A DNA stretch of 64,000 nt from Novosphingobium sp. PhB57 (GTDB lineage Bacteria; Pseudomonadota; Alphaproteobacteria; Sphingomonadales; Sphingomonadaceae): NCBI RefSeq assembly GCF_004342985.1, contig NZ_SMBO01000007.1:94555-158554 (forward strand), given 5' to 3'. The translations under genes and the position numbers were made by a program. Shown piece after piece: positions 23,932-32,098 of this stretch. The notes below the pieces were generated by a model, which was given only the letters and a program-made list of their open reading frames with translations, had not been told where the DNA came from and searched no databases. The first letter of the stretch is position 1. Each line of letters starts with the position of its first letter.

Positions 23932-24855
23932 ATGGACGTGCGCCTTCTGCGCTACTTCGTGGCCGTGGCGGACGAGGGGAACTTCAACCGCGCCGCCGAA
24001 CGGCTGCACATCGCCCAGCCGCCGCTTTCGCGCGCGATCCAGCAGCTGGAGGCGCATGTCGGCGCGCCGCTGCTCGATCGCGGCACGCGCCCGCTGCGGC
24101 TCACCGCCGTCGGCCGCCTGCTCCACGAACAGGCCCTGCAGGTGCTGGCGCGCATGGAGGACGTGGAGGCCATGGTGCGGGCCGCCGCCACCAGCGAGCG
24201 GCGGCGGCTGGTGATCGGCTTCGTCGCCTCCACCATCTATGCCCGCCTGCCCGAACTGATCCGCGAATTCCGCAAGGCGGCGGAGAATGTGGAACTGGTC
24301 ATGGTGGAAGCCACCACGCTGGACCAGATCGCCGCCCTGAAGGACGGACGCATCGATGTCGGCTTCGGGCGTATCCGCTTCGAGGACCCTTCGGTCCGCC
24401 GCATCATCCTGCGCAACGAGAAACTCGTGGCCGCCTTCCCGGTCGACCACCCGCTGGCCAACGGGAGCGGGCCGATCTCGCTGCGCGACCTGGCCGATGA
24501 GCCGCAGATCATCTATCCGCGCGCGCCCCGCCCCAGCTATGCCGACCAGGTGATCTCGCTGTTCCGCGACCATTCGATAGAGCCGCGCATCGTGCACGAG
24601 GCGCGCGAACTGCAGATCGCCATCGGCCTCGTCGCGGCGGAGGAAGGCATGGCCATCGTCCCGGAATCGGTACGCCGCGCGCGCAGCCACGATGTCGCCT
24701 TCCGCGAACTGGTGGAACCGGCCACCTCCCCCATCATCATGAGCCACCGCCCGGGAGACCGCTCTCCCGAACTGGCGCTCATGGCCGCGGTGATCGCGCG
24801 GCAATATGCGCAGTGGGGCTACGACGTGCCCGCCGCGCTGAGCGAGGAATTGTGA
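23932..24855 (+). CDS. LysR-type regulator of the cat/ben/pca genes (CatR/BenM-like)
   Basis: A 307-residue LysR-type activator. The N-terminal helix-turn-helix reads MDVRLLRYFVAVADEGNFNRAAERLHIAQPPLS with typical spacing. The effector domain follows (RRLVIGFVASTIYARLPELI, GRIDVGFGRI). I place the start at the ATG at 23932; an adjacent in-frame GTG at 23929 is equally possible, with GAGAGG upstream. It is divergent from catB and upstream of the benK-like uptake operon. Both flanking promoter regions carry ATAC-N7-GTAT sites, so it probably activates both, likely with muconate and/or benzoate as effector. The effector is inferred from BenM/CatM/CatR relatives. Confidence 0.92.
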   Translation: MDVRLLRYFVAVADEGNFNRAAERLHIAQPPLSRAIQQLEAHVGAPLLDRGTRPLRLTAVGRLLHEQALQVLARMEDVEAMVRAAATSERRRLVIGFVASTIYARLPELIREFRKAAENVELVMVEATTLDQIAALKDGRIDVGFGRIRFEDPSVRRIILRNEKLVAAFPVDHPLANGSGPISLRDLADEPQIIYPRAPRPSYADQVISLFRDHSIEPRIVHEARELQIAIGLVAAEEGMAIVPESVRRARSHDVAFRELVEPATSPIIMSHRPGDRSPELALMAAVIARQYAQWGYDVPAALSEEL

Positions 24856-24872
24856 CCGGCGCGTTTCCGGCG

Positions 24873-24887
24873 ATACCCGCTGCGTAT
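24873..24887. promoter_or_regulatory. BenM/CatM-type LysR binding site (ATAC-N7-GTAT), uptake side
   Basis: ATAC-CCGCTGC-GTAT matches the same consensus exactly, with a spacer unrelated to that of the site at 23908. It is centred 99 bp upstream of the MFS transporter start, nearly the same distance as the other site from catB. This suggests one regulator controls the catabolic and uptake operons. Confidence 0.72.
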
Positions 24888-24978
24888 TCGCATCGGACTT
24901 AAACGGTATTTGTTGAACCCCTGCAGGTCATTCACTTTCCCGGAAAATCACACAACGTGAAATGGGAGAGGAATCGAT

Positions 24979-26307
24979 ATGCAAGGTATCGATGTAAGTC
25001 GTCTTGTCGACGAAGCCAGATTCGGAAATCTGCACCTCAAGATAATTATAGCCTGCGCATTGCTGCTTATAGTCGATGGCTACGACGTATTCATTTACGG
25101 AGTCGTGCTGCCCAAGCTGATGGAGCAGTGGCAACTTACCGCACCGCAAGCCGGTTCTTTGGCAAGCTGGGCGCTGTTCGGCATGATGTCCGGCGCGCTT
25201 CTGTTCGGACCGATGGGTGACCGGATCGGCCGCAAGAAGTGCATCACCCTCTGCTTCACGCTGTTCAGCGCCGCGACCTTCCTGAACGGCTTCGTGACGA
25301 CGCCGACGATGTTCGGCGTGCTGCGCTTCGCTGCGGGCCTGGGCTGCGGCGGGCTGATGCCCAATGCCGTTGCGCTTACCAACGAATATGCCCCCAGGCG
25401 GATGCGCAGCACGCTCGTGGCGCTGATGTTCAGCGGCTATGCCGTGGGCGGCATGGTTGCGGCGGGCCTGGGCATCTGGCTGCTGCCCCGGTTCGGCTGG
25501 CAGGCGATGTTCCTGGCCGCCGCCGTGCCGCTGGCGCTGCTTCCGCTGATCCTGCGCGGCCTGCCGGAATCGGTCGGCTTCCTGGTGCGCAAGGGCGAGC
25601 AGGACAAGGCCCGCGCGATCCTTCGCCAGCTCTCCCCCGAGGCCGCCTCCGGCGCGCCGCTGGTCCTCCGCGAGGCCGACACGGGACGCGCCTCGGTGGG
25701 CGAACTGTTCCGGCATGACCGCACGCTGGGCACGCTGTCCATGTGGCTGTGCTTCTTCTGCTGCCTGCTGATGGTCTACGCGCTGGGTTCGTGGCTTCCG
25801 CAGTTGATGCGCAGCGCCGGATACAGCCTGGGCTCCAGCCTCTCGTTCCTGCTGGCCCTCAATTTCGGCGGCATGTTCGGCGCGATCATGGGCGGGCGCC
25901 TGGCCGATCGTTTCGGACTGCCCCGCGTGGTCATGGCCTATTTCGCCCTGGGCGCGCTCTGCATCGCCCTGCTCGGCCTGAACAGCGCCATGCCGGTGCT
26001 CTACCTGCTGATCTTCATCGCCGGCGCCGGCACCACCGGCACGCAGATCCTGCTATATGCCAGCGTCGCGGAGTTCTACAGCCTCTCCGTCCGATCCACC
26101 GGGCTGGGCTGGGCCTCGGGAATGGGCCGGGTCGGCGCGATCGTGGGGCCGATGCTGGGCGGACTGCTGCTCGCGGCGGAACTGCCGATGGCGCTCAACT
26201 TCCTTGCCTTCTCCATTCCGGGCCTCGTCTCCGTACTGGCGACCGCGCTTTACATGGTGAGCCGCCGCCAGCAGCGCAGCCGGGAAGCCTACGCCCTCGC
26301 GGCGTGA
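24979..26307 (+). CDS. Aromatic-acid:H+ symporter, MFS (BenK/PcaK-like)
   Basis: A 442-residue inner-membrane transporter with twelve predicted helices. It carries LLIVDGYDVFIYG in helix 1, the DGYD-type motif of the aromatic acid:H+ symporter family, and the MFS loop signature GPMGDRIGRKK between helices 2 and 3, repeated as GGRLADRFGLPR in the second half. The start ATG follows GGGAGAGG. It is the first gene of the uptake operon, with benE 10 nt downstream, and it is preceded by a BenM/CatM-type site. Benzoate is the expected substrate; related proteins also carry hydroxybenzoates or muconate. Confidence 0.9.
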   Translation: MQGIDVSRLVDEARFGNLHLKIIIACALLLIVDGYDVFIYGVVLPKLMEQWQLTAPQAGSLASWALFGMMSGALLFGPMGDRIGRKKCITLCFTLFSAATFLNGFVTTPTMFGVLRFAAGLGCGGLMPNAVALTNEYAPRRMRSTLVALMFSGYAVGGMVAAGLGIWLLPRFGWQAMFLAAAVPLALLPLILRGLPESVGFLVRKGEQDKARAILRQLSPEAASGAPLVLREADTGRASVGELFRHDRTLGTLSMWLCFFCCLLMVYALGSWLPQLMRSAGYSLGSSLSFLLALNFGGMFGAIMGGRLADRFGLPRVVMAYFALGALCIALLGLNSAMPVLYLLIFIAGAGTTGTQILLYASVAEFYSLSVRSTGLGWASGMGRVGAIVGPMLGGLLLAAELPMALNFLAFSIPGLVSVLATALYMVSRRQQRSREAYALAA

Positions 26308-26317
26308 ACGGACGATC

Positions 26318-27508
26318 ATGACCACCACCATCGAGACGCTCCCGGCGCAAGGCCAGACATCGATGATCCCGGCTATCGTCGCCGGGATCATCGCCACCAC
26401 CATATCCTACGCCGGACCGCTGGTGATCGTGTTCCAGGCCGCGCAAGGGCTGGAGCCGGCGGTCGTCGCCTCGTGGATCTGGGCGATCTCGATCGGCAGC
26501 GGGGTGCTGGGCATCGTGCTGAGCTGGCGCTGGCGCGTGCCGATCGTGGTGGCGTGGTCGGCGCCGGGTTCGGCGCTGCTGGTGACGATGCTGCCCCAGA
26601 CCGATTTCGCCACGGCCGTGGGCGCCTATATCGTCGCCAACCTCGCGGTGCTGGCGGTAGGCGCTTCGGGCGCGTTCGACCGGCTGATGAAGCGCCTGCC
26701 CGCCGCGATCACCGCCGCCATGCTGGCCGGCATCCTGTTCCGCTTCGTGATCGACATGATCGGCGCCGTCCCCTCCGCGCCGGTCACGGTGATCGCGATG
26801 ATCACCGCCTTCTTCGCCGGACGCGTGCTCGCCCCGCGCTATGCCGTCGTCGCCGTACTGGTGACGGGCGTGGTGCTGACCATGCTGGACGGCGGCCTTT
26901 CGGGCACCATCGGCACCCCCCGCCTGACCGTGCCGGTCTGGACCACGCCCCGGTTCGACTGGGCCGCCACCGCCAGCATCGCCCTGCCGCTGGCGGTCGT
27001 GGCGCTGACCGGGCAGTTCCTTCCCGGCATCGCCGTCCTGCGCGCCGCGGGCTACGAGACCCCGCCGGCGCGCCCGATCGTCGCGGCCAGCGCCATAGGC
27101 TCGATCCTGCTGGCCCCGTTCGGCTGCCACGGCCTGAACCTGGCGGCCTTCACCGCCGCGATCTGCCTTGGCCCGGACGCGCACCCCGATCCGGCGAAGC
27201 GCTATCTCGCGGGGATCGCGGGCGGCGTGACCTACCTGATCTTCGGCGCTTTCGCGGCAACCGTGCTGGCCCTGTTCGCCACTTTGCCCAAGACCCTGAT
27301 CGCCGCGCTGGCCGGGCTGGCGCTGTTTCCGGTCGTCTCCGGCTCGCTCAGCACGGCCCTGCGCGCGGAGCAGGGCCGCGACGGGGCGCTCGTCACTTTC
27401 GCGGTCAGCGCCTCGGGCATGACGCTGGCGGGCCTCGGCTCCGCCTTCTGGGGCCTGGTCTTCGGGCTGGCCGTGCATGTGCTCCAGACTTTCGCCGCAA
27501 GACGATGA
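26318..27508 (+). CDS. benE: Benzoate/H+ symporter BenE family
   Basis: A 396-residue inner-membrane protein of the BenE family, with about twelve hydrophobic segments. Family features include the N-terminal GIIATTISYAGPLVIVFQAA, SWIWAISIGSG, the central AWSAPGSALL and the conserved APFGCHGLNLAAFTAAIC. These proteins import benzoate with protons. The gene lies 10 nt after the MFS symporter, so the strain has two cytoplasmic-membrane benzoate carriers in one operon. Assignment rests on family resemblance and the benzoate operon next door. Confidence 0.92.
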   Translation: MTTTIETLPAQGQTSMIPAIVAGIIATTISYAGPLVIVFQAAQGLEPAVVASWIWAISIGSGVLGIVLSWRWRVPIVVAWSAPGSALLVTMLPQTDFATAVGAYIVANLAVLAVGASGAFDRLMKRLPAAITAAMLAGILFRFVIDMIGAVPSAPVTVIAMITAFFAGRVLAPRYAVVAVLVTGVVLTMLDGGLSGTIGTPRLTVPVWTTPRFDWAATASIALPLAVVALTGQFLPGIAVLRAAGYETPPARPIVAASAIGSILLAPFGCHGLNLAAFTAAICLGPDAHPDPAKRYLAGIAGGVTYLIFGAFAATVLALFATLPKTLIAALAGLALFPVVSGSLSTALRAEQGRDGALVTFAVSASGMTLAGLGSAFWGLVFGLAVHVLQTFAARR

Positions 27509-27567
27509 CATAGCGGCTGCGACTGGGTCGCCCCCTTCAGAACAAACGAAAAAACGGGAGAGTATCG

Positions 27568-29028
27568 ATGTTCCAGATCATGGCGCATGCCCTGACCGCA
27601 GCCACCGCGCAGGTGCCCGCACAAGTACCCGTGCCGGTATCGGCGCAAGCACCCGCCGAGGCGCCAGCCGCAACGCAGACCGCCGCGCCCCAGATCGCGC
27701 CGCCGCTAAGTCCGAACCGCTCCAAGGCGCCCAAGCCGGCCTTCAAGCCGATCAACCATGACGAGGACTATTCCAGCTTCCGCGCCGTGCGCGACGCCAA
27801 TCTCTGGACCCGGATCAAATACATTCCTCTGGCGGGCAATACGTATGCCTCGCTTGGCGGAGAGCTGCGCCTGCGGCCCGAACTGCGCATCGGGGAGCGC
27901 TGGGGACGCGGTCCGCAGGACGACGACGGCAATTTCCAGCAGCGCACCCGCGTCTGGGGAGACCTCCAGATCGAGGGCCTGTTCCGCGCCTTCGTGGACC
28001 TGGAGCACGCCACCAGCACCGGGCTCGATTCCGTGGTCGCGCCGATCGAGGAGGGCCGGCTGGACTTCAACCAGGCCTTCGTCGAGGCGCATGTGCCGGT
28101 GGGCACGGCGCGGATCACCGCGCGCTTCGGCCGCCAGGAAATCGGCATCGGCAACCAGACCGTGTTCGACATGCGCGAAGGCGCCAATACCCGCCGCTCG
28201 CTGGACCTCCTGCGCGTGATGGGCACGATGGGCCCGTGGGACGGCGGCTTCCTCACCGGCCACGCGGTGCTGGAAAAGCTGGGCACCTTCGACGACGAGA
28301 CCAACCACGACTACGACCTGACCGGGCTCCACGCCGGGCGCACTTTCGGGGCGGGAACCCATACCGGCCGGGCCGAAATGCTGTTCGTTTCCTCCGACCG
28401 CGCCAGCGTGTCCTTCGCCACCGCACCCGCCGCGCGCGACCGGCGCCGCACACTCTCGCTGCGCTATGCCGGGAAGGCCGATGCCTGGAGCGTCGATGTG
28501 GAGGGCATCCGGCAATGGGGCGCGTTCGGGAACCTCGACATCGATGCCTATTACGTCACCGGCACCATCGCTCACGGCTGGCAGGGCGGCTGGAAGCCCA
28601 AGCTGGCCCTGCGCGTGGACGTGGGCTCGGGCGACCGCAATCCCGGCGACGGCAAGGCCGGCACTTACGGCCCGCTGTTCCCCAAGCCGCTCACTTACAA
28701 CGGCGACCTCGGGCCGCATAACCTGACGATCTTCCAGCCGATGCTGACGCTCCAGCCGAACGCGAAGCTGACGCTCGACTTCTCGGCGGCAGGCCTCTGG
28801 CGCACCTCGATCCACGACGGCGTCTATTCGCTGGGCGGGCAAGTGCTGCGCCGCGCCGACGAGACCGATTCCCGCTTCTTCGGAAAGCGTGCCACGGCGG
28901 CCGGGCGCTATGCGCTCAACCCCTTCACAACGCTCGGCTTCTACACGATCTACGGCGATGTTTCGGAGAAGTTCAAGCCGGGGCGCGACTTGTTCTATGC
29001 CGCCGCCTACCTGACGTTCCGGATCTAG
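27568..29028 (+). CDS. Alginate-export-domain outer-membrane channel
   Basis: A 486-residue beta-barrel protein of the alginate_exp type. The N-terminus is unusual: no long hydrophobic core, but an Ala/Pro/Gln/Val-rich stretch with imperfect VPAQVPVPVSAQAP repeats up to about residue 50. The barrel then begins at DEDYSSFRAVRD, with SLGGELRLRPELRIGERWG and ITARFGRQEIGIGNQTVFD, and ends in an aromatic C-terminus (FYAAAYLTFRI) expected for barrel insertion. It lies 59 nt after benE. It probably lets benzoate cross the outer membrane, a role filled by BenF/OprD-type porins elsewhere. The substrate is inferred only from the operon. Confidence 0.82.
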   Translation: MFQIMAHALTAATAQVPAQVPVPVSAQAPAEAPAATQTAAPQIAPPLSPNRSKAPKPAFKPINHDEDYSSFRAVRDANLWTRIKYIPLAGNTYASLGGELRLRPELRIGERWGRGPQDDDGNFQQRTRVWGDLQIEGLFRAFVDLEHATSTGLDSVVAPIEEGRLDFNQAFVEAHVPVGTARITARFGRQEIGIGNQTVFDMREGANTRRSLDLLRVMGTMGPWDGGFLTGHAVLEKLGTFDDETNHDYDLTGLHAGRTFGAGTHTGRAEMLFVSSDRASVSFATAPAARDRRRTLSLRYAGKADAWSVDVEGIRQWGAFGNLDIDAYYVTGTIAHGWQGGWKPKLALRVDVGSGDRNPGDGKAGTYGPLFPKPLTYNGDLGPHNLTIFQPMLTLQPNAKLTLDFSAAGLWRTSIHDGVYSLGGQVLRRADETDSRFFGKRATAAGRYALNPFTTLGFYTIYGDVSEKFKPGRDLFYAAAYLTFRI

Positions 29029-29037
29029 CGAAGGAGC

Positions 29038-29499
29038 CTAGCGCGCCGGGGGCGGCGTCTCTTCGCCCCGGCCGGGGGTGAGCAGGGCATCGAGCCGCTC
29101 CAGCGCGGCCAGCAGCATGGCCTGCTCCCACCGCTCCAGCGCGCCGAAGCCCTGGCTGAAGCGCAATTGCAGCGGGAACGGGGAGGCGCGCAGCTTCTCG
29201 CGCCCCTCGTCCGTCGCCTGCAGCAGCATCTGCCGCTTGTCCGTCAGGCTGCGGGTGCGCGTGACCAGGCCGCCGGCGACCAGCCGGTCGACGATATTGG
29301 TGATCGTCGCCTGGCCGAACCGCAGCGCCGTGGCGACCGCACCGGGGGTGATCGATTCGTGCCCGCAGATCTGGCGCAGGACCAGGCCCTGCGACGGGGT
29401 AAGACCGGTCGCGGCGGCCATTTTCCGGTTATCCAGATCGGCGGCGTCGATAATTTTTCGCAGCGCCGTCAGCGCCGCTGGCGTGAGGTCCGATTCCAT
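29038..29499 (-). CDS. ectR: MarR-family regulator, EctR-type
   Basis: A 153-residue winged-helix regulator, convergent with the channel gene (9-nt gap) and divergent from ectA. The DNA-binding core reads ITPGAVATALRFGQATITNIVDRLVAGGLVTR, followed by the wing SLTDKRQMLLQATDEG. MarR-type EctR proteins next to ectABC repress ectoine genes in several bacteria, and this one occupies the same divergent position. It probably binds the 215-bp gap to ectA and regulates itself. The name is based on position and family. Confidence 0.85.
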   Translation of the reverse strand: MESDLTPAALTALRKIIDAADLDNRKMAAATGLTPSQGLVLRQICGHESITPGAVATALRFGQATITNIVDRLVAGGLVTRTRSLTDKRQMLLQATDEGREKLRASPFPLQLRFSQGFGALERWEQAMLLAALERLDALLTPGRGEETPPPAR

Positions 29500-29612
29500 G
29501 CCCGACAGCTAGCTTTGACGGGGCTTTGCGCCAAGTGTGAATATGCTTCGGATATGGAAGATTTGTGACACGAAACGGCAGGGTCTCTGGAACCATTCCC
29601 CCGGTGGACTGT

Positions 29613-29640
29613 TGCAATGCCGCGCCGAATCAGTATGTTT
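29613..29640 (+). promoter_or_regulatory. Candidate ectA promoter
   Basis: TTGCAA (29613-29618) and TATGTT (29635-29640) are 16 bp apart, each matching four of six sigma-70 consensus bases. Transcription would start near 29647, giving a leader of about 68 nt that contains the inverted repeat at 29674-29691. It lies between the divergent ectR and ectA genes. Confidence 0.4.
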
Positions 29641-29673
29641 CGCCGCAAGCGCAGTCACTATGAGGCAATAGCC

Positions 29674-29691
29674 AAGCACAACGATGTGCTT
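29674..29691. promoter_or_regulatory. Perfect inverted repeat before ectA
   Basis: AAGCACA-ACGA-TGTGCTT is a perfect 7-bp dyad with a 4-bp spacer. It ends 1 nt before the GGAGGG ribosome-binding site of ectA (29693-29698). It could be a MarR/EctR operator or a leader hairpin that affects ectA translation. A weaker dyad, ATAT-N7-ATAT, lies at 29541-29555. Confidence 0.5.
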
Positions 29692-29714
29692 CGGAGGGTG
29701 AAGTAATCTTAGAT

Positions 29715-30284
29715 TTGAATGCGAACGAGGCAAGCCTCCGGGATCTTTCCGGGGGCCCCGAGAACGCGCCGCAGGAAGACGTGGCCAAAGCGCCGCTGCG
29801 CCTGCGTTGCCCCACTGCCGAAGACGGCCCCGCCGTCACGGCCCTGATCGCGGCTTCCCCGCCGCTCGATCCCAACTCGGCCTATTGCAACCTGCTCCAG
29901 TGCAGCGATTTTGCCGATACTTGCGTGCTTGCGGAGCGGGATGGGCAGGCCGTCGGCTGGGTCTCCGGCTATCGCCCGCCTTCACATCCCGAGCGTCTCT
30001 TCGTGTGGCAGGTGGCCGTGGCAGCCTCGGCCCGCGGCGAGGGACTGGCAGGACGCATGCTCGATGCCCTGCTGACCCGGCCCGCCGTGCGCGGCGCCAC
30101 CACGCTGACCACCACCATCACCGTGGACAATGCCGCCAGTTGGGCGCTGTTCACGGCCTTCGCGCGCCGCCACGGAGCGCAGCTTTCGAAATCGCCGCGC
30201 TTCGAGCGCGACGCGCACTTTGCCGGTGCGCACGACACGGAATGGCAGGCGAGCATCGCGCCCCTGCCGTCCGCCCAATCCTGA
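29715..30284 (+). CDS. ectA: L-2,4-diaminobutyrate acetyltransferase
   Basis: A 189-residue GNAT enzyme that acetylates diaminobutyrate at N4 using acetyl-CoA, the second step of ectoine synthesis. EctA landmarks are LDPNSAYCNLLQCSDFADTC, GWVSGYRPPSHPERLFVWQVAV and the acetyl-CoA loop ASARGEGLAGRML, then TTITVDNAASWALF. The start appears to be a TTG at 29715. GGAGGG lies rather far upstream (about 16 nt), and no better in-frame start precedes the GNAT domain. The extra 25 N-terminal residues are poorly conserved in this family. It is the first gene of ectABCD-ask. Confidence 0.93.
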   Translation: MNANEASLRDLSGGPENAPQEDVAKAPLRLRCPTAEDGPAVTALIAASPPLDPNSAYCNLLQCSDFADTCVLAERDGQAVGWVSGYRPPSHPERLFVWQVAVAASARGEGLAGRMLDALLTRPAVRGATTLTTTITVDNAASWALFTAFARRHGAQLSKSPRFERDAHFAGAHDTEWQASIAPLPSAQS

Positions 30285-30300
30285 ACAGGGGAACCCTGAC

Positions 30301-31611
30301 ATGACCAAGATGCCCATGCCGAGCGCCGCCGCGCCCGACACGAAAATCTACGAGCGCCGCGAATCTGCCGTGCGTACTTATTCCCGCTCCATGCCGCGCC
30401 AGTTCGGCAAGGCGCAGGGCGTATGGATGCACGACAATGCGGGCGGCCGCTATCTCGACTTCCTTTCGGGCTGCTCCTCGCTGAACTACGGCCACAACCA
30501 TCCCGTGCTCAAGGCCGCGCTGGTGGACTACATCGCCGGTGACGGCGTGACTCACGCGCTGGACCTGCACACCGACGCCAAGACCGAGTTCCTCCGCACC
30601 TTCGAGGATGTCGTGCTGGAGCCGCGCGGGCTGGACTATCGCATGATGTTCACCGGGCCGACCGGCACCAATGCGGTGGAAGCCGCGATCAAGCTGGCGC
30701 GAAAGGTGACCGGCCGCGAGATGGTGGTGGCCTTCACCAACGGCTTCCACGGCATGACGCTGGGCGCGCTGGCCTGCACCGGCAATGCCGGCAAGCGCGG
30801 CGGCGCGGGCGTGCCGCTCAACCATGTCAGCCACGAGCCTTTCGACGGCTACTATGGCGAGGGCGTGGATACCGCGGACCTGCTGGAACAGCGCCTGTCC
30901 GACCCGTCGAGCGGTCTCGATGCGCCCGCCGCCTTCCTGGTGGAGACGGTGCAGGGCGAAGGCGGCCTCAACGCCGCCAGCCCCGGCTGGCTGCGCAAGA
31001 TCGCCGCGCTCGCCAGGAAGCACGGCGCGCTGCTGATCGTCGACGACATCCAGGCCGGCTGCGGCCGCACCGGCGGCTTCTTCAGCTTCGAGGGCATGGG
31101 CTTCACGCCGGATATCGTCACCCTGGCCAAGTCGCTTTCGGGCATGGGCCTGCCTTTCGCGCTCACCCTGATCCGCCCCGACCTCGATATCTGGGCGCCG
31201 GGCGAGCACAACGGCACGTTCCGCGGCAACAACCACGCTTTCGTCACCGCCACGGCGGCCTTGCGCGAATTCTGGGCCGATTCCGCCTTTGCCGACGACG
31301 TCGCCCGCCGCGGCGGCATCCTCGAAGGCCGGCTGGAGCGCATGGCCGACCGCCATGGCCTCTCGACCCGCGGGCGCGGCATGATGCGCGGCATCGACGT
31401 GGGCAGCGGCGAGATCGCCGCCCGCATCACCGGCGCCTGCTTCGATGCCGGCCTGATCATCGAGACCAGCGGCGCGCATGACGAGATCGTCAAGGTGCTC
31501 GCCCCGCTCGTGATCGACGATGCCACGCTGAATGCGGGCCTCGACATCCTGGAAACCGCGCTGGCCGAGGCGATCGCCCCGGTGAAGCGCCCGCTCGGCG
31601 TCGCTGCCTGA
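30301..31611 (+). CDS. ectB: L-2,4-diaminobutyrate:2-oxoglutarate aminotransferase
   Basis: A 436-residue class III PLP aminotransferase that makes diaminobutyrate from aspartate semialdehyde and glutamate. EctB signatures include IYERRESAVRTYSRSMP at the N-terminus, GCSSLNYGHNHP, FTGPTGTNAVEAAIKLARK, VDDIQAGCGRTG (PLP aspartate) and LAKSLSGMGLP, with Lys near 276 binding PLP. The ATG at 30301 has GGGGAACC upstream; a frame starting inside ectA is a shadow. The C-terminal extension (VKRPLGVAA) is short. It follows ectA after 16 nt. Confidence 0.96.
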   Translation: MTKMPMPSAAAPDTKIYERRESAVRTYSRSMPRQFGKAQGVWMHDNAGGRYLDFLSGCSSLNYGHNHPVLKAALVDYIAGDGVTHALDLHTDAKTEFLRTFEDVVLEPRGLDYRMMFTGPTGTNAVEAAIKLARKVTGREMVVAFTNGFHGMTLGALACTGNAGKRGGAGVPLNHVSHEPFDGYYGEGVDTADLLEQRLSDPSSGLDAPAAFLVETVQGEGGLNAASPGWLRKIAALARKHGALLIVDDIQAGCGRTGGFFSFEGMGFTPDIVTLAKSLSGMGLPFALTLIRPDLDIWAPGEHNGTFRGNNHAFVTATAALREFWADSAFADDVARRGGILEGRLERMADRHGLSTRGRGMMRGIDVGSGEIAARITGACFDAGLIIETSGAHDEIVKVLAPLVIDDATLNAGLDILETALAEAIAPVKRPLGVAA

Positions 31612-31665
31612 GCACCCTTCCAGATCGCCTCGAACTAGAGGCACAGATTTACAGGAATTGACCAT

Positions 31666-32082
31666 ATGATCGTTCGCCAACTCAAGGAAATCCGCAAGTC
31701 CGACCGCCACGTCGAGTCCAACGGCTGGCACTCCGACCGGCTGCTGCTCAAGGACGACGGCATGGGCTTCTCGTTCCACGTCACGACGATGTTCGCGGGC
31801 GAGGAACTGCACATGCACTACCAGAACCACCTGGAAGCCGTGCTGGTGCTGAAGGGCGCCGGGACCATCGAGGACCTGGGCACCGGTCTGACTCATGAGC
31901 TGAAGGCCGGCGTGATGTACGCGCTCAACCAGAACGACAAGCACATCGTGCGGCCCACCGAGGACATCCTCTGCGCCTGCGTGTTCAACCCGCCCGTCAC
32001 CGGACGCGAGGTTCACGACGAAAGCGGCGCCTATCCCGCCGACGCCAGTGAAGATGCCGGCGAGCCGGCCCTCACGGACTGA
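31666..32082 (+). CDS. ectC: L-ectoine synthase
   Basis: A 138-residue cupin that cyclises N4-acetyl-diaminobutyrate to ectoine. It begins MIVRQLKEIRKSDRHVES, identical in pattern to EctC proteins. The metal-binding cupin strands read GEELHMHYQNHLEAVLVLKG and GVMYALNQNDKHIVRP. It is slightly longer than the usual 128-137 residues, because of an acidic tail (YPADASEDAGEPALTD). It follows ectB after 54 nt and precedes ectD by 16 nt. Confidence 0.96.
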   Translation: MIVRQLKEIRKSDRHVESNGWHSDRLLLKDDGMGFSFHVTTMFAGEELHMHYQNHLEAVLVLKGAGTIEDLGTGLTHELKAGVMYALNQNDKHIVRPTEDILCACVFNPPVTGREVHDESGAYPADASEDAGEPALTD

Positions 32083-32098
32083 GGAGGAAGGCCAGACG

